From Euryodendron excelsum (lineage: Eukaryota; Streptophyta; Magnoliopsida; Ericales; Pentaphylacaceae), in assembly GCA_033060915.1 (NCBI GenBank), contig CM065379.1, forward strand, positions 39,974,818-40,038,817: DNA of 64,000 nucleotides. The letters are read 5' to 3'. The notes beneath the pieces were generated by a model. The model had not been told where the DNA came from. It saw only the letters and a program-made list of their open reading frames with translations, and made no database searches. Below, piece after piece: positions 36,616 to 50,297 of this stretch (within the stretch, counting starts at the first letter, position 1; each line of letters opens with the position of its first letter). A program made the position numbers and the translations under genes.

Positions 36616-37212
36616 ACTTAATAGTTTTTTTAATGTCGTTTGTTGGAACGCCTTTTAATTTGTTGTTTTAAGTTTTAGTTTCTTTTGATAGTACAATAAT
36701 ACCATTTTGATATATATGCAATCCAAAATATTTGAAGGTTAATTTCAACTTACTGTCAAGTGGAGACCATGATACTATTAATATTCCTGATACTATAATT
36801 CCTTTTTTCTCTATTTCTTGTCTTGATTTGTGTGTTTGTTTCCTTTGTACCAAAAAGAAAAGTTTTGGTTTGAGCTTAGACTTGGGCTAGGGGCAGGGGC
36901 AGGAGCAGAGGCAAAGGCGGTGGTGAGGATAGAGGCAAGCTTATGCTCGTGAAAGTGGGGATAGAGGTTCAAATTAATTCCCATGCAAAAATAAAAGTTA
37001 ATATTTTAGGTGAAGGCTGGAATAGAAATCTCAACCTCTCCCCGGGCTGATCCAGTGCATCTCTAAACATAGATAAGATCCACTAGCTATAAAAATTTAT
37101 TAAAAGAGGAACAGTGATCGCTTATTGGAGAGAGGACTGTGAAAGCATGCTTTTAAATTTTGTGGCAACAAAGGCTAATTTTACACACACACACACGTGT
37201 ATAACCTAAGTA
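36616..37212. other. Distal half of split hAT element and spacer
   Basis: Includes a 41-bp foldback (GGCGTCCAAC..GTTGGAACGCC, about 36612-36653), a purine-rich GGGGCAGGGGCAGGAGCAG tract (36890-36910), the right end of the split hAT element at 37065, and a (CA)n tract near 37185. No gene. Confidence 0.4.
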
Positions 37213-37554
37213 AGGGTGGACATTGGTCCCGGGCTGGGCCAGACCTTCTTACACTAAAAATAATTATCATTGGGCATAAAATGAAATTTCAAATTCATCC
37301 AATTAAAAAATTATATTCTCAAATCCGTACAATTAATACAATTTATTCAATAAACAATATTATTTTCTAAAAATAATCTTAAATAACATAAAATTTTATT
37401 ATATATTAAAATATAGAAATATATTACTTTAGATACATTTCGGTCTCACTGGATTTCAAAGAAATTTTCCTAACTCGTTCATTAGGACCTAAAAAAAGTT
37501 TTTAAACTTCATAGATGATGGGCGGGTCCAGGCATAGTACCGATGACCACCCTA
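37212..37554. mobile_element. hAT-type MITE
   Basis: About 343 bp, non-coding. The left end AGGGTGGACATTGGTCC (37213) and the reverse-complemented right end AGGGTGGTCATCGGTAC (ending 37553) form an inverted repeat with three mismatches in 17. AGGGTG..CAT.GG ends are common in plant hAT MITEs. Possible flanking octamers match only partly. Confidence 0.55.
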
Positions 37555-38103
37555 ATTCCAAAGTCTTCCACGGTGGGGAGGCTGAAGAGTCAACACCAAG
37601 ATGTCACCAACCCACCCAATCTTTTAACAGCCCAATAAGCTCGACCCTTGATGGGACTAAAGTACCAGTGGCCGACGTGTAAAGGACCACCCTCAGCCAG
37701 AAAAATTTTGAGAAGGAAATGACTTAAGGCTGGTATGGTATAATTTTTTTGTGGAGTTTTTTTAAGTTTATAAATAAAGAAGTTAGATTCTTATGATTTT
37801 TTTATTTTTTTAGTTTTATTTTAATTAAAAATAAGTAAAAATTAAAAATTAAAAAAATTTAACTTTTTTACTTATAAACTTTAAAAAATTAAAAAAAAAA
37901 TTATACTAAACAGTCCTTAATAGTGGTAGTGGGCATTAATGGCAATTCAATGTGGTCCTGTTTGCTTATTCATGGGCATGGACTTTAATTTGAGGCTCCA
38001 AAAATGTTGGTTTAAATTGCTATGTGGGCATGTTTAATGGCCATATGCCCCCACCTACACATTTACGAGTGAACATTGGGCGGATGAAGAAAATATGTAA
38101 TAG
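37555..38103. other. AT-rich intergenic spacer
   Basis: Non-coding. Contains an AT-rich near-palindromic stretch at about 37735-37910 (TATAATTTTTTTG..., ending CAAA...AAATTATACTA), possibly another small foldback element. No gene seen. Confidence 0.4.
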
Positions 38104-38342
38104 CCATATGTTCAAAGGGTTTGGCCTAGTGATTAAGGCTTAGAGTCTCAGATCTGCTCTCTCCAAGATCTCAAGTTTAAAATATTTTAAGTGTTATCAA
38201 TTTTTTTGGGTCACCCTCGAGGGGCTTTAACCTAGTAACTACCAAGTTTTTGTGGTATGAGAGACTACTTAGGTTCTGAGATTAGCCGAGGTGTATGCAA
38301 ACTGGCCCAGACATCCGATCAGTCAAAAAAAAAAAAGAAAGT
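38104..38342 (+). mobile_element. SINE (Au-like)
   Basis: tRNA-derived head with box A-like TTGGCCTAGTGATTAAGG (38121) and box B-like AAGATCTCAAGTTT (38163). The tail GATTAGCCGAGGTGTATGCA, ACTGGCCCAGACA is followed by poly(A) at 38325-38336. This 3' tail closely resembles the widespread angiosperm Au SINE. Likely target duplications are AAAATATGTAATAG before and AAAATGTAATAAC after. Confidence 0.78.
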
Positions 38343-38523
38343 AAAATGTAATAACAAATAAATCACAAACCCCAGTTGGGCTCCGCTCAAAATTACGGGC
38401 CTACACTTGCATTCTCAAGTTCGCTCAAAAAACAAATCAAAATTATTAAATTAACCCCTACAGCCCGAAAATCATTTAAAAACAATTTTTTTTTTGAACA
38501 TTTTGAAATAACAAATTAGATGA

Positions 38524-38837
38524 TTTAGTGGTTTGGGTGCCTTTTTTTCAAATTTAAGGTTACGAGTTCAAATATCCTGAACAATTCTTTAAATGTCAAG
38601 GTGTTGGACAATGAACGTAAGTGGTTATTGGTTAAGTGGGTGTGCTCTCCATATTAGCCAACTTAAGTTCAACTTCTAAGGCCTAACTGCAAGGAATTTA
38701 TCATCCCTCATGAATATTTTAGTTCCGGGGTGGATGGTATAACTTTGATCGGACTGAGAACGGAATTAGTCGAGATGTACATAAGCTGGTCTAGAGACAT
38801 TTGACCGCAATACCCAAAAAAAAAAAAAAAAAAAAAG
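38524..38837 (+). mobile_element. Second SINE with related tail
   Basis: Box A-like TTTAGTGGTTTGGGTGCC (38524) and box B-like GGTTACGAGTTCAAATAT (38559). The 3' part GAATTAGTCGAGATGTACAT, AAGCTGGTCTAGAGACAT matches the tail of the SINE at 38104, followed by poly(A) at 38816-38836. About 75 bp longer in the middle than its neighbour. Weak target duplication TTAGATGAT / TTAGGATGAT. Confidence 0.68.
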
Positions 38838-41152
38838 GGTGTTAGGATGATCAACAAAGTAAATCCTATAACCTTAAGCTGCAGAAGAATTCTAGTCAGC
38901 AAAAATATGCACTTGGTGAGGCCAAGCCAATAATTAAGAAAATTATTTCAATCCAATGTTTAAAATTGGCTAATGCACTTCGGCCTTAAAACCAAGGTAT
39001 ACATGGTTGTGCCATGACTGATTGTATGGACGGCTGATAATTTTTACTTTTATAATTAGAGTTAACAAATTTCATTATGGATAATAAGTTGCAGACGATC
39101 TAATTATTTGTCTTATTGAATTAATTTTGCATTTTGATTAAAAGGTGAATTTTGGTAATTCATTTTGTTTTTCAAACGAGAGCTGACGGAAATAAGGATT
39201 AGAATATATGTAGTTGGTGACAATAATTTGATGGAAGATAGGACATAGACATATAGTTTAGATCTTACAATAACTTTGGCTCATGCTTAATATCAAAAGA
39301 ATTAAAGAATTCCAAATGCCAATCATTTTTCCTATGCTTACATTTGATTCCCCTTTGCCATAAAATCATTTTCTTCTTCATTTTTAATAGATGATCATAT
39401 AAGTAATACCCGCATCAAAATAATTTTAAAACTATTGCTTTGGTTCAATTCAAGCCTAGCTTATTTTTAGAATTTTCAATCATTTTAATGATTTTAATAA
39501 CTTGCTCTCTCAATTAATTACTTCTCGATGATGTTTTCCCATCTTTGAATTAACCTTTCGGTTGACAAAAAAAAAAAATTGAAGCCTTGGTTAACTTAAA
39601 AAAAAAAAAAAAAAAATTCTTCTCCATTTGTCGTATCTTTAGAAGCATCACTACCCCTTTTATTCATTTCCTTTTTCACTCAGTCTTAATATTTATCCAA
39701 GAAAATTTTGTTTGCCAGGTGTCTAAAACAGGATTTTTAGTTACCGTCTAGGGATAAAGAAAGTTGTTGAAGGTTGTTGCCCATTTTATACTGCTTCGTC
39801 CTTCTTTATGGATGTAACTATGATTACAGTGAGGAAAAATTATACTTACAAAGCACCATACTGCATGCTTACAAATCCGATCAAAGGAATTTAATGATAT
39901 ATAATGGTAGTAACGTTTTTCAAACCAGACCAGACCAGAGACCCTCCCAAATGTCTAGTCTGGTCGGGTTCTGATCAGAGCCTCACCTTGACTCCTCTCA
40001 ACATCTGAATAGACTAGACCAGGCCTTCGAGCGTGCTATCCATTCTGTCTGTCCTCCACATCATATCGGTGGGGTCCACAACTGACATCGAATATTGTTG
40101 CGCCCACCTAGAGTGTGGGCGTGGGGTGTGTGAAGAACAACCACCCTGCCCTGACGCAGTTCTGACACAGTTCTAACACACGTCACGATGGAGTGTGAAA
40201 ACAACCCTCTCAAGTGCCCTACCACAGACCTGGCCCTCCAATGGAACATCGCCACATAGAAAGGTCGCCAACCACTCTCATGCATACATACAAAGAGAAA
40301 TAACGGTCTTCTTCTCCAGGTACGCATTAAAGAAAAACCCTAGCCAACTTCACTCTTGAGAAACATTATTCTCTTGAATCTAACTTGAACATTGAATGGT
40401 CTTTGACAGACACCACACCGGTGTGCTTAGAACAGGAGTTCACGCGTCAACGAGAGAAAGCTCATCAAAGGCTTGGGGCAAGACACCGTGAAATTACTGC
40501 ATCATCATATAAAATTCGAGATTAATGACGTCAATGAGACCTGAACTTTAATCTGTACAAAGAGAAGCAAGGTTATTTGGTTCGATTCAAGCCTCGCTTT
40601 TGTCATTAATCTTTTGATTTCTCTCAACAATTGCAGGCTCCTTGAGTCACAAATACGCGATCAAGTTGTGTTAATTGCAGTGATCCGATGGAAACCTCTC
40701 CAGATCAATAGATGAGATTAAAAATCACAGAAAGTAATATGCAAGAAGGTATAATTCATTTAACAGTGATCCAGCTTCTGAGTCTCTTTACTCCACATTG
40801 GCCTGAGGCAGAGCCTCATAACTTGCGGAACTGGCAACCAAAATATATACACATGCAGCGGATGATGCAGAAGAAGGTAGGGACTTTATAACAACTGAAG
40901 AAGTACCAGAATCAGCCCAAGTTCTATCTTTACAATGCTGGGTTCTTCAAGAAAAGAGAGGGGTATCAATGTAGGACAAGAGGTAGCCACAGCACATGAT
41001 CCTAATAACAACACCCTCCATTTGAGGCTTGGAAATTAAGAGGTACCCAAATTAATTTTTAACTTCCATTCCACACATATGTTGAGTTCATATATATATC
41101 ATAAAATTGTTTTCGAGTACTTGCATATTTCTTCTAGAATCCTAAGTTGCAT
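38838..41152. other. Intergenic region
   Basis: Non-coding, with A-runs at 39569-39580 and 39599-39616. A mildly GC-rich stretch at 39925-40330 includes CCAGACCAGA / TCTGGTC inverted motifs. Open frames there (for example 40061-40327 minus) show no recognisable protein. No gene seen. Confidence 0.45.
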
Positions 41153-41310
41153 ATTGTTAACCCGCACGGATAAGCCAGTGGAACGGAAGTGGACCCAAGG
41201 ATGAACCCTAAAATAGGACATTCTGGGTTCGAGTCTCATCCTCAAGGGTGAGTCCAATGCGAGTCTGACTTCGGAGATGTTCCTCATCATTAAAATAAAA
41301 ATAAAAAAAG
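41153..41310 (+). mobile_element. Possible third SINE
   Basis: GATAAGCCAGTGGAACGG (box A-like, 41169) and GGGTTCGAGTCTC (good box B match, 41225) are followed by an A-rich tail AAAATAAAAATAAAAAAAG (to about 41310). About 155 bp. No family recognised and no clear target duplication. Confidence 0.45.
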
Positions 41311-42095
41311 CATTTTGTTGTTTAATCGATTTCTCTTTTGTAATCTAGAGAATTATTCAACAACGAGGTGAAGCTGTATTGGTTCAACAGGTGAAGTTCT
41401 GTTTGTCAATTTATGAAGACACCTTGAGGGGTAATAAACGTATCATGCAAATTTAAAGAGGTGCTGTAAAAAGAATAAGACTCAGAAGCAAAGAATGAGG
41501 CCTCACCTCTCTAAAAATCACACTAGCATGAATGGAATTTGTAAGAACCAACAAGAGAGTAATACAAGAGAAGACTTACCACAGGAGCGGGACCAACAAG
41601 AACATAAAGAGAACCTGCAACCCAAACAACACCTAATCACACAAGACCAGCCTAACAACCCTAGAACTGAGGACCTAAGCAAGCCTCTCTTTCTCCCTTT
41701 TTTATCTTACTGCTTTCTAAACAACAATTTTCCCAAAAAATCTAAAATGTGCCTGCCCCTTTGTCCAAGAAGCTTACTGAATCACAACTATGAACAAATC
41801 CTCCATTTGCTACTCTGTAAATTTCTCTTTTTCTTATTTTCATCTTTACCTATCAAATAATATTTGGATATCACCTCAAATAATAACATTATACTTGATA
41901 CACATGGGTGATTTTAATGTTACAGGACAAAAAAAAATCAACAAATATGACCTTCCCCAGACCTACTTCGCTTTGAAAACATTAAGAAAATAAAACTGAA
42001 GCTGGCTAACCACTTAGTTCATTGCGTAGGTCTTGAAGAAGACATCTAGACCGAGAAAATTGGAGACCTCACAAGAACAAGCGGGCAAGGGTGCC
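41311..42095. other. 3' flank of LON1, probable 3' UTR
   Basis: No coding features recognised. The 3' UTR of the minus-strand LON1 gene should occupy the part next to 42096. The open frame at 41495-41860 has no motif and is probably chance. Confidence 0.4.
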
Positions 42096-45000
42096 TTACT
42101 TCTCCGTAAGCTGTTCATCAGCAAAAGCCAGAACAAATATTTGAGTGTAGTCATCTACAAAATGGACCTCAAGTCCTTCCTTCACATTAGGTGCAAGCTC
42201 ATCGAAATCTCTTCTGTTAGCTTCAGGAAATATAATGGTCTTAACATCACTGCGCCTCGCAGCTATAGTCTTCTCCTTGACCTGATTTTGCACACACAGT
42301 TAGCCATAAGCATCAAACAATCACTTCAAAGCATCCTAACACCAAAAAACAATGACCTTTATCACAGAATATACGAAGGGAAGATAGATATTATGGTTTA
42401 GTTAACCTACCCCGCCAATTGGAAGGATTTTCCCAGTTAGCGTTACTTCCCCAGTCATTGCAAGGTCCTTCCTGACAGGCTTCTTCATGGCAAGAGACAG
42501 CAAGGACGTAACCATGGTGCAACCGGCACTAGGCCCATCCTTAGGACTGGCCCCGGCAGGTACATGGAGATGAAGCTTGGAACTGGCGAAGTAAGTACTG
42601 CCTGGCTCTTTCTCAAGCAATATTGCTCTCGCAACCGTGTGGGCAATCTGGGCACTTTCTTTCATCACGTCTCCAAGTTGTCCAGTGAGATGCAAAGCCC
42701 CTTTGCCTTCCGCTTGCTCAATCTGAGCGGTTTCTATATAAAGGGTGGAACCACCCATTGCAGTCCAAGCCAGACCCATCACAACTCCAGCCGGTGTCCG
42801 ATCATATATGCGTTCAGCATGGAAAACAGGTTTGCCAACAAAATCGGACAGGTTCGATGTGTCAATTAACACCTTTTCAACTGCCTTACTTGCCTCACTT
42901 TCCTGGTCTTCATCAGTTGCACCATTGACCTGTCAAGATACCGTCAGCAACATCATGTAAATGTGCCAAAATCCAGGACGCTACATAGGAACTAGCTGCT
43001 TGAAGAGTTTCACTGAATCTACCAATAATGTGTAACACCAACTGAGGTGAAATCCAAAACTGATTAACAGTCTCTCAGAAAATTACATTGGACAAGCACA
43101 ATACTGCAAGTGCAATTGTTCCCTATACAAATTATTTTGCTACTTTCAACACAAATTATCAACAGTAATGTTTTTCTATGTTCCAAATAAACCTGAAACA
43201 CTGAAACATGCACTTAGATCTACCAAGTTCAAATTACTTGCAACAAACTTTTTCTTTCGTTTTTTTAATTTTTGATAAGCAAAAATTCATGATTTTAATT
43301 CATAGAATAACTTTATTCAGAAAAGAACACCTCTTAAGTTTCCTTCAAAATAGGTTCATAAAAGAAAACAAAGAAAAAATAAAAGAGCATGAAAGGTTGT
43401 CGTTTGAATTTTCAATGACAGAAAATCTCACGTCTTCAAACAATTAGTAAAAGAAATAGAAATGCCATAGCTGAGACAGACAGACCACGATGTTAAATGG
43501 AATTAAATGCAAAATGTCTTTGCATTGCTGCAGCTTTATAAAAATAACTGATTTCTTGGATACCTTTGAATCAGTAGGCTGATCAGTGAGGGGTTGCTTT
43601 TGGTCGGCTGGGAGATCCCTCCGCATACTGTCTATTTCAACTGAGGTTTCAGAAGCCATTTCATTACCGCTACTGTCCACTGGCTCACCCACAACCTGTG
43701 TCTCTGCCCCAACCACTGTTTCGCCCGATTCACTGACAGATTCTGCTTTCGCATCATTAGGTCCCACGGGCTGATCTCCAGCAATTGGAGGTTCACTTGA
43801 TGCTCCTTTTCGCACAAGTTGCAGAGCAATCTGCAAAGCAATTACCAAATATCTTGGTATTAGCAAAAGGCCAATACAACTCATTATTCATGTGGGTTCA
43901 AATTTATGGCAACCAAGAAAAAAAAATTACGAATACAAAGATTCATGTATACGTCATGCAGATGCAAAAATACAAACCCATGCAACCATAAAAAAAAAAT
44001 GCAGCCTACATTCATCAGCGCAGTATAATTTGAAATTTTGAATTTGGTTATCAAAAATCAGGATTGGACGGTCTAGCAAACCTTGCGGTAAATCTTCTCA
44101 ATGTGCTTCTGAAGATTCCGAACGCCTGCTTCTCGGCAATAATTTTCTATCAAAGCAAGGAGAGCGGCATCATTCACTTCAACCTGAAACATATGAGTTC
44201 TTAGAAATCTCAATCATCCCCATTAATAGACATATAAATTTAAAGACAAGGATATACCCAAACAAAATGCACAAGTGTGAAATTGAAAACCTATCAAGCA
44301 GCTATTTACAGCATAATAAGTAACAGAAAAAGTTCAACGCCACTCAAGATCTCCCTTTCAAGACCATTATATCATATTCGCTAGAACTGAGCTTGGAAAA
44401 AGATACGTCCCACAATTACGACAATCTTCATTCTTACAGATAAATTACCTGATTAGAAATGAGTCATGAATAGAGAATTTAAGTATCACTAAGCATCCAG
44501 TACATAATTCATTATCTAGCCTACTAGTATACTCATTCCTCAATCGAAAAAGCCTTTGGTAAAGGTGAATGACAATTTCAAGCAATTAAGTGCAAACTCA
44601 CTAATGAATACCCATAGCTTGGTAAGCTAAGAAAATTCCAGACTTGAAAAGGAGAAGTAATATGTAATACATCAAGGTTTTAAAATTCAGCAAATTTAGC
44701 CTAAAGCGTGCTGAAATTCAGATTTGAAATGGTTGACCAAATATGAATTGATCAATATTTGGATAGAATAAACTTGGCTGAATAACCTTGGAACACTTGG
44801 TAAAATTTGGAAAAAACTGGGATACGGAAATCATAAAAAAAAAAAAAAAAATTGCCTTTTCATATCTTAAATGTTAAAGTCCACCAAATTTTTTAAGATT
44901 TGGTTGAAATTCAGCTAAATTCAAAGAGAAATAATACGATGACTCAGAGCCACAAGCCTATGTTCATTTTCGCCCTGCCCCGTTGATGTGCTCCTAGCCT

Positions 45001-48000
45001 GTGGAGCTACATATTGGAATATGGAGTGTTTGTACATTCATGTCAACTTTCTGTGCTTGAAATACCCCGAATATAACCTAAAAGGAATGCTAAGATGTAG
45101 AGAATTTTCCAAAAAGTGATAGACACATATTAGACAATAAAAAATTTATCTCCAAATATAGAAATATCATGTGAACAAAGAGTGAATGGAAAGTGTCAGT
45201 GTCTCACACAAAGTAAACAAGTACAATGCTCCTATTTAAGTGTGAATGGTATGTAGCCCATGAGCTCCTCCAATATTGCATTCTCATACTCAAAGCCAAC
45301 TGAACTTTCACATTTGACACCCGCAAGACATTTGCCTTTATCGTTGGAACCAAGTCAGGAGGAATTTCCACCAAATGTTGCCCACCCTTTCTGACTAATC
45401 AAGTAAGGACTTTAAGCATGACTTGGTGACTTCTGATGTTTCCTAACTCTCAATGACATCATAGAGTACGCGCTGTCAGAATACATTGTCTTGACATATC
45501 TTTTCTACGAGAGACAGACAGACAGACAGACAGAGAGACAGAGAACATGAGAGTGGAAGGACCCAAAACAGTCTACAAAGTTATCAAAGGCAGAGCAGAA
45601 GAAAAGAGAAGAGGATGAAGATGCAAAAGTGAACTTTCATGCCGCTTGAACACATGGGAAGGGAAAGGTAGGGTGGGGAAAAATAAAAAGAGAACACACA
45701 ATTAAATTTCTATGCCATATAAAGAAGGCAGAGAGTATTAAGCAAAGAAAATAAATAAAAATAACAAGAACGCGAAAAGAAGACAATGAAAAGAGCAGAA
45801 CCTTTCACATGTCTAGCACTATTAATTGATTCTCTCGTCTTACCCCCAGGAGGCCTATTAAAGGCTTTGCAAAATCCAAAAATACATGGGAATCCTCTAA
45901 GCACAAAAAGATAAAATGACTCCCAATATTCCTCAACCCCTAAAAGCATGTAAGTAATTGAAAATTACGAAGCACAAACACTAAAAGCTCCAAATATGAT
46001 TAATTTATTAGGAATAATCAAAGTGCCATGCCATATACTTGTACCTCACAGGGTTTGCTGTCATATTAAGGTCCAACACGACTGAAGGACCATCTATTAG
46101 GATGCATTAAGTTCTCATCTTTCTAAACAAGCCAGTAAGGCATATTTTGGAGAACAAAATACTCCAGCTGGGAAGCCTGAGATGCAAGACTAAGTTTCAT
46201 ATTTCATAGAAGCCACAAATGAAGGGAGTTTACACAACACGCAATTTTGAATCCAGCTTCCAGGTATTCAACATTCCAATAACACTAGATAGACATCCTC
46301 AGAGTCAATACTATTACATAATAAAACAAGAACAGACATGAAACACACAGTTTATGCCATCTTGAAATTGGCAAGCGACGGAGTGTTCAATTTTGTACTG
46401 AGTTCTACATTCTAAAGCACATTGTCAAGACACTTGGAATTCCTTTCAAGGTTGTTTTCAACAAGAGCTACATTATAGACCAACTGAGCAGAATTTTTAT
46501 TTTGACAGAGAAAAACTACAGTGCATTAAAAACCTATTTGCAAATTGGTGTTGGCACTATCTTGAAAGCACTCTTTTTGTTTTAAGTTGAGGTGGCCCTG
46601 ATTATTTTGAGTGGAGAAAATATCCAAGGATGCATTAAATCACCCAAACCATGTGCATTGGTTAAATCGAAGAAGAAAGGAACCTGAGATTTCTGCTTTG
46701 TCCTGAACAACACTCTTATCAGTCTTATGAATGTTCCAATTATCAATGCATCAAAGTATATTACTCATAAAAAGAAAAAAGAAAAAAAAGACATAAGTAT
46801 ATCATATTAAACATGTATGATCATATATATCTATCTATATGTTGGCACCTCCAACATAGAAGACTATCAATTATTTATCACTTAAACTACCCAGAAGTAT
46901 GACATATCATTGGATATCAACATTAGTACAAATAATCCTCAATATCTTCTAAATTCTAAACCTTTATGCCTATATCAATACTTTATTCCCAGTTTGTATT
47001 TTGCAAAATAGGTTCATCTACTCAAGTAATTTGCAAAAATGAAGCAAGGTTCTTAGTTGAAACATCAAGCAGCATTGACATGGAAAAAAATGGTTATCTG
47101 CCCAAGCATCCAAAACCTAAAAGGTTTAAATTCTTATGCTAATAATATCATTACAATTTTTTCAGCATCTTAAATTATTTTATTATGCTTTAGTAGGGCA
47201 ACAACCTGGAGGGGTTGTACCCAAGCCCAACCTGATTTTATTTTCCCAAGGCTTGAACACTTTTCCTTTACTAGTGGGTCATTGGGCCTAAATTCCTCAG
47301 CCCAAGTTCAGTTCGGGCTGGGCCTGTGTCCTGACATAGACATTTACTGCCCAAGCTTGACTCTATATATACATGTGCATACGTATATAACATGTATTTC
47401 GTGTTGGACCAATATAAAGAATCCTTCTAACCCTCAACTGTCAGATTTTGCAGACCCAAAATTCCACAACTCACAGTTCAGGTTTCTCACTCTAAATGTT
47501 ACACACTCAAGCGTCACATGCCGCTCTGCAAGCCCCATGTTGATTCAGCAATATGATTGTATCCCACAGGCAGCACGCTAGACTCCCTCCCTCGTATATA
47601 TGTACATCAGTATGTGCATATCTAGATATATGTGTTCTGATGGCAGCAGTTGAAGTGTGTATGTATTTGTTGGTTCTTCCAATATACCAATGAAGCTTTA
47701 CTTTATTTTCTTCTTTTGCTGAGCATTAAATTGTTCCAATACATTTTCTGTCCAACCTTTTTTTTCCCTTCTCATTTAGAGGGCATTACTCTTCAAAACT
47801 CATCTCATCTCTGCAAAAATTTGGTTTACAGGAGTCTTAGATTTTAGACGCTTGCAAGCTGGGTTGGTGTGTGGCAGTGCCACACACATTCTAATATTGG
47901 GCAACACCAGCCCGAGCCCAGGCTGGGATTTGGTTGGGCAACCAGAGCTGGAGTCCAGGCCTGGGCAGTCCCCAGTGCACCTTGGGCTGAGATTGGACAG

Positions 48001-50297
48001 GCCCCTAGCTTGACCAAACCAGCCCAAGTTGTAGCCCTACGCTTCAATAGGTCCATATGCCATTTAGCCACCATTCTTTTTCTAGAATTAATGGCTTTCT
48101 ATCCTATTCACTTCACCCAAGGCTTTGCAAATGTCAAACCAGAGGAGAAAAGTTGCATGTCATACATGGAGGGACGTAGATGGTGTTAGTATCAGAGCAA
48201 ACTCCCCTGCTTAAGATCAACAGTTCAATTCCACAACCTACCACTATAGAACACAACTTTTCCATTATTAAATTGCATGCCTAGCCAGAAACCTGGGGGG
48301 AAGGCATTCCTTGTGTATTTACACTCATCCCAATTACCCTCTAACAGTTCAAAAACTGAAGTGCACCTTTCTGAAAAAGCAGCATGTCAGCAGAACACTC
48401 TGGGTTGGAGGGAAGGCAATGCCTCAATGTATCTACCCTAAACTTTGATACAAGGATAGGAAGAGGGTTGGATATGATTCTTAGATCTATTTTGTGACTA
48501 CTGCTTGGGAAAGAATGTTTGACGCAGGTCCACACCAAGTCCAGATTTGCACATGAGCATGCACACACCCACAAGCAGAATACCTGTTCAGGTTTAATGC
48601 CACAAGCTTCACGAGTAGTTTTCTCCAAATAATCTCTAGCAATGTGCATCTTCTCATCAGTGATATACCCAGCAATGGCAACGACCTCCATTCTGTCCAA
48701 GAGAGGATTGGGTATCATTTCCACAACATTTGCAGTACAAACAAACAGAACCTGCAATGAAAAATATAAAGCATAAGGCACAAATGTCATGAATCACCCT
48801 CTTCAATGTCATTTGAACTAACTCTGATGAATCAGCAAAATAGACAAGAATGCCAAATCACCAATTGCAGTGCAAGATCCTATGATGCATATGAACCAAC
48901 ACTAAATTGGTAAATCAACATCACTAGTTCAGACAATCAAAGACGGACAACAATGTGAACATGACACCACCGTTTTTGAAATCGAATTATACAGTTACTA
49001 TGATTCACTGACATTTCATATAGTAGGGCATAAAATTTTACATCAATTTCCAGAACCATTAACCATTAGCTTGAGTAGTTTACATGCCAACCCAAAGGAG
49101 AAACGCAGGGTTCAGGCCCAGTTGAGATATAGGTGGGTGGGTGGGTGGGTGTGCATGGGGGTGTGTGACCCTGTCTGTTTCTAATTCCTTGGGAAAAAGA
49201 AAAAGGAAAAAGGAAAATGACATTTTTCTAATAAATAAACAAAAAGTTGGACAGATAAAAGATCAAAATTATCACATTTCAGAATTTAGTTCAAATGGCT
49301 CAAAGTCAACAGGAAATCTTGAATTGTAAATATCTTGGATTACTACATTAAGAAAAATACGCAGATATACAGAAATATGACTAAGAAACAATAGAGCAGC
49401 TTGATGAAGCTTGTTAGGTTCATATCTGCGTTCAGACTATTTAATGATGAAACTAAACATGCCAGAACACAACCCTATGAATTGGTAGTTCTGCAGACCA
49501 CCTAGGAAAACAACAACTTCCACTTGTAAGATAAATTTCATGGATGGAAACCCAACAACAATGACCAACCTTTGATAAATCGATTGGAACATCAAGATAG
49601 TGGTCTAGGAAGTTTGCATTTTGCTCTGGATCAAGGAGTTCCAACATAGCACTAGCCGGATCACCTGCATGTCCCCTTCCCAACTGCCATAAGTAAAAAC
49701 AAAAAAAGGTCATTTTTAAGATGCCACTAAAAATAATCATCATAAAGATTCAGCTTCATAATTGTTCTCCACACCCAAAGACAAACCATCCTGAACTACA
49801 AAGAGTACCAAGACAACAAAGCCATTTAGTTGTTGAGGTAATCAAACCAGCCATACAATACCTTGTCAATCTCATCAATCAGGACCAGAGGGTTAGCCGT
49901 TCCCACATTTTTCAGGCATTGAACCATCTTGCCTGGCATTGCACCAATATAGGTTCGACGATGCCCCTGCATGTAGTATGGGAAGTCAATAATGCAAAAG
50001 GATATCTGCATAATGACCATGTGTAATTTTACGTTTATCCCAGTTTTGAAAGTTAGGATCCACCTTGATTTCAGCAACATCAGACAATCCTCCTACAGAA
50101 AATCTGTAGAACTTACGGTTCAAAGCACGTGCAATCGAACGACCAATGCTAGTTTTTCCCACTCCAGGAGGGCCAGAGAGACAGATGATTTTTCCTGTGA
50201 TTAATAAGGGAAAAATATCAACAACATCGTACCCAATTGTTTTAAAATGCAGAAAGGCAAAGCACACATGTGAAGAAGAAGAAGAAGAAGAAGAAGA

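Larger units (their letters stand above)
30861..37065. mobile_element. Small hAT element split by a Copia insertion
   Basis: The left end TAGGGATGGCAATGGA starts at 30861. The right end, reverse complemented, reads TAGAGATGCACTGGA and finishes at 37065. Flanking octamers AACATGGA (30853-30860) and AACATAGA (37066-37073) match at 7 of 8 bases, as expected for an aged hAT target duplication. The element's own sequence is 30861-31058 plus roughly 36620-37065. The Copia element lies between them. Confidence 0.6.

Noticed and set aside
40061..40327. 88-aa minus ORF
   Set aside because: Arg/His-rich chance frame in GC-richer spacer, no homology recognised.
48487..48681. ORF overlapping a LON1 exon
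   Set aside because: Shifted frame of the exon encoding NPLLDRME.
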